This document shows positions 57,410 to 64,000 of a stretch of DNA of 64,000 bases, piece by piece. The notes under the pieces are model-generated. The model did not search any database. It had not been told where the DNA came from and saw nothing but the letters and a program-made list of their open reading frames with translations. The DNA is from Symbiodinium natans (taxonomy: Eukaryota; Sar; Dinophyceae; Suessiales; Symbiodiniaceae). The stretch spans positions 780,092-844,091 of the forward strand of contig CAJNDS010000258.1 of the NCBI GenBank assembly GCA_905221605.1. Reading direction: 5' to 3'. Position 1 is the first letter of the stretch, and every line of letters begins with the position of its first letter. The translations under genes were made by a program, and so were the position numbers.

Positions 57410-58700
57410 ATGCCGTGCTCAACTCTCACATATGCTTTTGAAGCATTGGAGTGTAGGTCTGAACCCAACTAAGAATTCAGGTTCAACCACACGTGACCGG
57501 CCCCAATTACCAGCAAGACCCCGACGCTCCTGGCTGGAACTGCACTGCAGGGCCCTCAGCTACCATGAGGCTTTGTCGGCTTGGTTGGCTTGGTCCTCGC
57601 TAAGCTGCCGGGTGCTCTTGCCCGACCTGTACTGCGACCCCAACCACTGACCACTAGGTGAAATCAGTTGCCTTCCCCGGCCAAACTCAACATTTTGACT
57701 GGAGGTCGCTGGTGGTTGCTTACTTCAAGCCCCAGAAGCCTAGCAACATCCCAAAAATCGTGTAAGTTCCCAACCCACGCGGCAGATCCCCCACAGTGAG
57801 AGGAGAGTGATGATGAGGGATGGTGAGACATATTTTGAGACGGATGGTGAGAAGGATGGATGGGTGATGGTTGATCCTCAGCGCAAAAAGAGCTCCACCG
57901 TGAGACTTGCTGGCGATTGCCGGAGCATTCTTGAACTTACATGTGAGTGCCTCAAGGCAGTAGACTCAGTAGACCATGATCCCAGTCCGAAACTCGAGGC
58001 CAGGATGGGGCAGAAAAACTCAATCTTCGACATGAAGCTCAAGGCGAAGGCATCAGGGAACTCCATTTAAGACGCATATTGTGAAGTTCCAAGGTATTCC
58101 GCTCCGTTCTACTCTGAAGCCTTCACACCCTAAACATCCCCTAACCCCCTCCCTCCCCCCCAGTGCCAAACCAGCAACTGGCCATACTGACATACCGAAT
58201 TGCCAAGCCCGTAAAGAGGATGAGGTAGGAGCCATAAGTCCTAATGAAGAAGGATGTGACGAGTTCAGAGTGCCAAGACCTAGAACAGAGAATCATCACG
58301 ATCCTTCGGTTTGCTACGATGAGACAGGTTTCCAGCATTTTTTTGGATTAGGGGCTCAGCGTTTTTCGCGCGCGCTCTTTGATTGTTCTCAATTGTTGTT
58401 GCGCATGTTGTTTGCGCACTGCCTCGCACATGGGAATGTGAAGCGGCTCAGTTAGGCTCGGCTTAGCATTTAAGAGCCTGAGGGCTTAGTGCTGGACTCT
58501 TGGTGAGATTGCAGACCGCCAAGACGTGAGCCGAAATCTTCAACAGAGATGCGGCTTCTGGACATCTTGGAAACCCCCCCCAAATTTTAAACGAATGTAA
58601 AACAAGCCTCGAAGCCTCAGCAGCCTCAGCATCAGCCAGGAGTGGCAGTGGGAACTTGGGCGAGAGGCCGCTTGACCTGTTGTGGGCTCCAAGATGTGTT
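57410..58700. other. stretch with one small open frame
   Basis: 57810-58070 is open on + from an ATG (about 87 codons; includes WVMVDPQRKKSSTVRLAGD) and has a coding-like mix of charged residues, but no family I know. The rest has only short frames. Confidence 0.35.
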
Positions 58701-58775
58701 GAAGCCATCCAGTCGGCCAGAGATGTCCAGAGCTGGAATCTGAGTTTTCCTCCGTGCGCTCTCAGCTGCTGTGAG

Positions 58776-61272
58776 GCCAAGCACTTGGACAAGGAGATTG
58801 TCAAGATCCAAAAAGATGAGGCCGGCGCAGGGTGAGTGCAATCTGCTCACTGACAAAGGCCTCGAAAGGAAGGGGCCTCAAGTTAAGAAGGAGGAGAGCA
58901 CATGCGAAAGAAGGGTTCCGAGTGCCAAGGCATCAGCTTTCCAGCAAATGACTTTCTAACAACTCCAGCCGCGAAGTAGCTGCGAGAGTTTCATGACATG
59001 CCGTAGCTCTCACTGAAAATGCATGCAGGCAAAGCTCCAGGATCAGATCCGACTGCAGGCACAACGGCGACTATGCTGGCAGCTGTTGTCTGTCTGAGGG
59101 TTGCCAGCCGGACCATGAGTGAGATTTGGGAGCGGGAACAGCCATCATCACCAACACAATCTGTCACATAACCGTACGATGAGATGCCCGACGAGGCCGC
59201 TTATGGGCTCCCACATTCATGGTGGTGCTCATCTCACACCCTCTATCACCCTCTTCTCTTCTGAATCATTTCAGCCATTGTTTTCGCGGACTCCTTCAAA
59301 AGTGCTTGCCAGCGCGGCGCTGGGGCTGCCTACAAAACATATGCCGGTCCTCTGCGAAACCCCCCCCTCCTCCCCCCCCCCCCCCCCCACATGCACCTCT
59401 TCCTCGGGTAGTTGCAAAGGCTAGGGCTTGCTTTGGGAAATACGATTCGAGCTGTGGGGGATTCAAGGCCGAGAAGGGGAACGTCGAAGCGGTGCAGCTT
59501 CTGGCAAAGCCTCAGCCTCGAGGTGAGTTGCAGAGGAGGGCAGTTACCCCTCCCCTCGATTTTTCGTTGCAGGCACCACATGGCCTCGCCCCCCAATATA
59601 CATTTAGGGTTTAGGCTTTCGGGTTTAGGCGCCAATGCTTGTGTACTGCAACAGCAGTGTAGCAGAATGTGAGGTGGCCATGCAAATCACGGCCTTTGCT
59701 AGCTCTAGAAATGCCGCAAACGGCCGTGCTTTCAGTTCATGGTGAAAGTAGATTCCGGCAGCCGGCTGGAAGGGGCTTGCTAGGGCCGTAGGGGACGCCT
59801 TCCACTTTTTCGTCCTGGGATCAAAGGGAATCGCGCTCTCCACGCTCTTTGAGGTCTGTTGTGAAGACGCGCAAAGCAGTGCAAAGGCTGGAGAAGACCA
59901 AGGCCAGGGCTTTCTTGTTTGAGACCCCAGAAGTCTAATTTTTTTCAAATAGGGTCCACCAGAGCGCGAATTGAGGCCTCCATGGAAGCGGTGAAGCTTC
60001 AGCTCACCACTCATATGGCCTCCATCTCTACCAGCGCGTCCATTCGCCTCTCGTCGCCCAGCCCCTAGAACTTGGAGGCCTTCTTGCAGCCTTGCAGCAT
60101 CACTTGGAGGATGTCGAAGGATTCCTAGAGTTCTGGTGTTGCGATGCGGCGTCGCCGGCATCACTATGACTTGAGCCGCGTGCGTCCGCCTGGCCCTGCA
60201 AGGAGTCTCCTGAGAAGTGTCACACGAGATTGAGAGACTCATCCCTCCAAGGGACGTCATGCGCAAAATGAACGCCATCGCCCGCATCCCCGAGATCAGC
60301 GAGACCATGAAGGCGTCGCACTGTTCGGCCTGGTCACGCCCAAATTGTGATGCGTCATGCAGGACATGCGGATGCAGATGGCCCAGTGCGCCGATGCCGA
60401 GGATTCGAGAATAGCGGGGCCAGGTTTGGCGGGTCTCGGGTTGGCTGCGAGGGAGCAGAGTGTAGCAGTAATCAAAGTGGAGAGTTGTTTGTTCTGAGCC
60501 GCTCGGCCTAATGATCACAGACTTTCTACAGTTCGCAACGACTCACGAGAGTCCAAGCTGCTGCAGCAAGCCAGGACAGCATCGAGGAAGCTCTGCGTGA
60601 GGATGGCGAAGAGTACGAGGCATTGGCACAGAGATCGCACATGCCGAAGCACTCACAAATCTTGTAAGCACTCTTGCGGTACGACTCGGGCATCACCGCG
60701 ATGTGCTTCGACGACAGTACCTCGCACTACCTTAAAGTAACAGGCTGTTGTGAACCGAGGTAACCGAAGAATAATTGCTGTGATCAGAGCTGCTTGGTAA
60801 GGTTCCCGAACGCGAGATGATGCATGTGAATGGTGGTGTGCGGCTTTCCACTGCTAGACCGTTAATGACTGCCCTTGAGGCAGCAACCGAAGTGCAGAAG
60901 GTGCTGGAGGACTATGGCTGGGTTTGTGGAAGTGCACGAGTTGTTTGCGTTGTGTACGGGTCGAGAATGCCCTCATGTGTCCTGCAAGCGAGGGTGGAAC
61001 TGTTTGGAACTGTTTGGCATCTCTGGGAGTGTTGGGAAAACCTAAGACCCCGATTATTTTTGAGCCATTTAGAGACTTCTCCAGGTTCTTGTGGCGCAGG
61101 CCTCGTGCAGCCTCGGTGCTTCCTATTCGAGCCTGCCCTTCCCTCTCTTTATTCGCAGGGAGTTCCCTCAATCCAGGAGATGGCTTTGGACCAACTTGGC
61201 CCACTCTCACAAGCAGCTGCAGTCCCCAGCGCTGGGGCAAAGGTGCAGGCGGGCTTCATGCTCGCTGTGTAA
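58776..61272 (+). CDS. VPS24: ESCRT-III subunit of VPS24/CHMP3 type, multi-exon
   Basis: ESCRT-III proteins polymerise on membranes to bud and cut vesicles into multivesicular bodies. Exon cores follow the family order. They are 58776 to about 58825 (AKHLDKEIVKIQKDEA, helix 1), 59468-59509 (AEKGNVEAVQLLAK, the conserved GNxEAxxLLAK), 59855-59909 (SVVKTRKAVQRLEKTKA), 59961-60040 (RARIEASMEAVKLQLTTHMA, helix 2), 60250-60318 (DVMRKMNAIARIPEISETMK, the IPEI segment), about 60361-60393 (DMRMQMAQCA), 60572-60625 (DSIEEALREDGEEYEA) and 60877-60918 (ATEVQKVLEDYG, acidic C-terminal helix). 61159-61272 (SIQEMALDQLGPLSQAAAVP) may be a last exon. The join EEYEA to ATEVQ uses repeated GAGGCA at a GC donor and an AG acceptor. 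N-terminal exon (near 58710, RDVQSW?) uncertain. CHMP2 is the main alternative. Confidence 0.65.
59360..59391. repeat. poly-C run
   Basis: Two C blocks separated by TCCT, the longer about 18 C. This is simple sequence inside an intron of the VPS24-like gene, and its length is uncertain in sequencing. Confidence 0.85.
59603..59629. repeat. short telomere-like (TTTAGGG) patch
   Basis: TTTAGGGTTTAGG and a further GGGTTTAGG lie within 27 bases of an intron of the VPS24-like gene. It is too short to be more than a suggestive relic. Confidence 0.45.
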
Positions 61273-61299
61273 ATTTCATTGCGCACCATGAAGCAAGCT

Positions 61300-61860
61300 G
61301 CAGCTGTCAGACTATAAGACGTCCACAGTTGGGGTCTGTGCATTTCGGAGCCTTCTCAGGGATGGGCTCAAGCTCACGTTACATTGTTCATGCACGTGGT
61401 GTCGTTCCTTTTGTCCTTCTGGAAGGTGTTGGATCCCAAATACTTGTATGTTTAGCCTGCAGTCATGTGTGTAGGGTCGTTGCGTCTCTCCGAATCTCGA
61501 AGTTGGCAGGGCCTTGGAGGAACCCCCCCCCCCCCAAACTCTCTTCGAGTCTCTCTTCCTCGTTCGATTCGTTGGGCTTCCGAGGCGCCGCCGGCAAAAG
61601 AAGCACCGCAAAAGCAGCTTATTGCCGTCGGGGCTCTGGCCTCAGCGTGATGGGGTGGATTCTTCGACGGATGCTGTGGGTTTGGTTTCCCTGCGGGAGT
61701 GGACGATGCCTGCGCTGAGCTGCTACGTACTGTGCAATGGGTGCGCTTGCACCACTGCGTCAATGTTAACAATTGGCTTCGTTTGTAGGCCATGTTCGTA
61801 CATGGGCCGCAGAAGGAAAGGGGGCTGTCATGCAGACTTTCCGAGTATGCACATCGAGCC
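61300..61860. other. stretch between the VPS24-like and Pro/Ala-rich genes
   Basis: A C-run at 61527-61536 and frames on both strands without recognised content. An acceptor-like TTTGTAG before 61790 may begin the next gene's first exon. Confidence 0.3.
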
Positions 61861-63003
61861 ATGCCAGAATTTTCCGGCACATCTGTCAACCGGGAAGACT
61901 ATGAAAAGCGCTTCGCTCAGCCCGAATTGTGGCAGAGCCGGAATGTGCTTGAATCCTCCACAGCCCAGGAATCAGCCGAGCCGGCCAAACCCCAGGTGCC
62001 ACCTCCGCAGGTCTCGGCATGGGCCATATAGGGCCTACGTGTGAAAGCTTGCCTCCGAATGCAAACACTCTTCGGCCCTGGGGGCAAAATCACCAGCTGA
62101 ATCACCGAAGATAAGGGCTGTTGGATTCTGCCATGTACGGCAGCAGAGTACAAATTGGTTTATGGTCTTCGGCTATCGTGGCGGGTATTAAAACGGACTT
62201 GGGAGTTTCAGTACATCCGCTTTGCCCTCGGCTACTGAACAGAACATGTGAACCGATGCACTTTGCAGCTTAGCTGCATGTTTCTGCAGACAAGCAGGGC
62301 TCTGGCAGGCACCGCAGGCACCTCCGCCGCCGCCGCCACCACCGCCTGCAGGCTATGCAGGCGATCTGCGAAGACATACTGCTTGGGCTTGAAAAGGGTA
62401 TTGACGATCGCGCACAGTATGGTGGCATTAGGCTATCAAAGGGGTTCTATGAGAATCAGCAGCCATGAAGACCATGAACAAGAGTGGCTGCATTGGCTGC
62501 CCATGACGATTCCAGACCCTGTGTACATCCTATGCAGCCTTAGGTGCCCCTGCCCCGGCGGCACCAGCAGCACCGGCGGCACCGGCGGCGCCAGCCGCAG
62601 CAGCGGCTCCGGCCGCAGGTTCGTGCGGGTTTTGGGGCGGGATTGGATAATCAAGCACACATGGCGTTCTTTTGGCCATTTCGGGGCCTTGTTCGGGGTC
62701 GTGTGGTTCGGGCCTTATGCTTCCTTGCACATCGGGTCATCGGGGCACGCCAAGAGGCTTTTCATAATTCCGAGAGGTGCAGAGGACGACTTCCTGAAGC
62801 GGCTGGAAGCGGCCGCAGGCGGCGGCACCTCGGCTCCTGCCTCCGCGCCCGGCCCGACCGTACCTCCCACAGGCTCTGTGCTCATGAGCACTGCTGGTGC
62901 TGGGCCCTGAAGGGGTTTGGGCTGCACTGCAGTTCGAGAATCCCTGAGCAGCAGGCGGCAACAGCGCAGGAGGCGGGAGTGCTGACGACGATCTCATGAA
63001 GCG
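61861..63003 (+). CDS. Pro/Ala-rich protein, multi-exon, unknown function
   Basis: ATG 61861 opens MPEFSGTSVNREDYEKRFAQ, continuing through PELWQSRNVL and a Glu/Ser/Pro segment to PQVPPPQ. The frame is also open upstream to 61792. Later pieces behind AG acceptors are about 62310-62355 (APQAPPPPPPPPPAGYAG), 62541-62625 (an Ala/Pro run of AAPAAP type), about 62776-62880 (GAEDDFLKRLEAAAGGG then Ser/Pro/Ala) and about 62984-63025 (DDDLMKRLEQPPQQ). The motif D-D-x-L-x-K-R-L-E thus occurs twice in low-complexity surroundings. No catalytic domain is seen; likely intrinsically disordered with short helical motifs, perhaps a scaffold or RNA-associated protein. Exon joins are not verified, and the minus-strand Ala/Gly-rich frames are shadows. 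Confidence 0.5.
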
Positions 63004-63029
63004 CCTCGAGCAGCCGCCTCAGCAGACTT

Positions 63030-64000
63030 GTGCCGTCTTTGTTTTTCACATGTCTACGGCGTCTACGGTGCATTGTGCTGTAGCAGGTGGAGGTTGAGGT
63101 GTCTATCTGTTGGTCGGCCTGTGTTGCTTTGCCTCTCTGTGTCAGCCTTTCGGTATTTGCATGTCGCTGCCAAGGAAATGGGGCAAGTTAGTAGTTCAGC
63201 CTCAGACGTTAAAATGCTCCCAAGCATCGTTTGAATCTTGCCATCAGGATGCTGAAGAAGCCGTGAAGCTGACGAGGACCCGGCAAAAGAAACCAACGTG
63301 AGAGGATGTTTAGCATCTTCGCGTGCTGCAAACCTTTTGGTCTTTCGACTGTATTGAATTGTTCTTTGTGAGAGGACCGTCGTGCCGATGGATACACGCA
63401 AACGAGGGCCCTTTGGGTCGCAGTTGAGGGGTTTGAGAGCTAGCAGCTGTGGCAGGAGCTAGTATTGCAGTCCTGGATGCCATCTTGCCTCTTCTCATCA
63501 GTCAGAGCATGTAAGCCCGTTTTTGGTACAGCTGCTGCACGTCTGTCGTCACTGTACATGTTCGCAAGCTGCTGTTGCAATTGAAGTAGCCCATGTGTTG
63601 TGCTCACACCCGTCCAAGGTTTGCTCTCCTTTTGGGTGGCATTGAATCTGCTGGGCCTTGCCCTAGCTGTACAGACAGAGGCAGCCTTGTGGCCTTTACT
63701 TCGCTGAAGGTCGTTGAGGTGTTAAACACCGCTCGCGGAAGCTACCAGGGCTTTCCGACATGAACTCCTCAGCGCTGCCCCCGCACCCAAAAGGGGACCC
63801 CAGCTGAGCCCAGGTTTTGAAGCAGGAATCCACAAGACCTAAACCACAAACAACGCCCCCGGAAAACGAATGGATGTGTCGGGTGAAACCAACAGTTTCA
63901 GATTGATAGTGGCATTTCCAAAACGTCTCTTCGACACGTTCAACACATTGAACTATGTGCGCGTCGTGCGTTGTCTTATGAAGAATGCGACTGCATGGCA
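63030..64000. other. right end of window, no gene seen
   Basis: Only short frames on both strands. No repeat, RNA or recognisable exon. Confidence 0.4.

Noticed and set aside
59625-60518. 297-codon minus-strand frame
   Set aside because: The + strand of the same span carries several ESCRT-III exon cores in the right order. The minus frame has no recognisable domain.

Overview
The window looks like nuclear DNA of a dinoflagellate, most likely a Symbiodiniaceae-type alga, although the species cannot be named from sequence alone. The reasons are: protein-coding signal broken into many short exons with GC and GA as well as GT splice donors; short direct repeats at exon-intron junctions; PPR repeats of the alga type; plant-type telomere-like motifs (TTTAGGG); long gene-poor stretches; a tandem array of a highly expressed gene; and every recognisable coding exon over about 60 kb lying on the + strand.

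Layout. 1-3.6 kb: weak coding traces and a GGT/GCT repeat. 3.6-5.9 kb: a multi-exon PPR protein. 6-14.7 kb: almost no recognisable gene, with one good orphan exon at 12.2 kb and a telomere-like patch at 10.0 kb. 14.7-20 kb: an unrecognised gene, a long uninterrupted reading frame (about 533 codons) and a SAM-dependent methyltransferase. 22.2-23.9 kb: a TPR protein with clamp-like residues. 24.1-24.9 kb: a 62-bp minisatellite bracketed by a 37-bp direct repeat. 25.1-27.7 kb: an unrecognised multi-exon gene and a small membrane-anchored charged protein. 28.0-30.9 kb: a PP2C phosphatase with an N-terminal cold-shock-like domain. 31-38 kb: no firm gene. 38.2-40.1 kb: biotin-protein ligase. 42.8-57.0 kb: four tandem genes for an ER HSP90 (GRP94/endoplasmin). 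58.8-61.3 kb: an ESCRT-III subunit of the VPS24/CHMP3 type. 61.9-63.0 kb: a Pro/Ala-rich protein.

The most striking element is the GRP94 array. The copies alternate between two types (A-B-A-B). All four share an almost identical 2.3-kb exon. Types A and B have different signal-peptide exons, different introns at nearly the same place, and unrelated 3' flanks. The type A intron starts with GC; the corresponding type B intron starts with GA and is bracketed by a 9-base direct repeat. Type B also appears to have its start codon split across an upstream GT-AG intron. This points to repeated homogenisation of the coding exon on top of independent intron gains.

Apart from the GRP94 array the genes do not form an obvious pathway. 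Chaperone (GRP94), TPR protein, ESCRT-III, phosphatase, biotin ligase and PPR are ordinary eukaryotic housekeeping roles placed in one unidirectional run. Gene models were read by eye: exon cores are much more certain than exon ends or the first and last exons.
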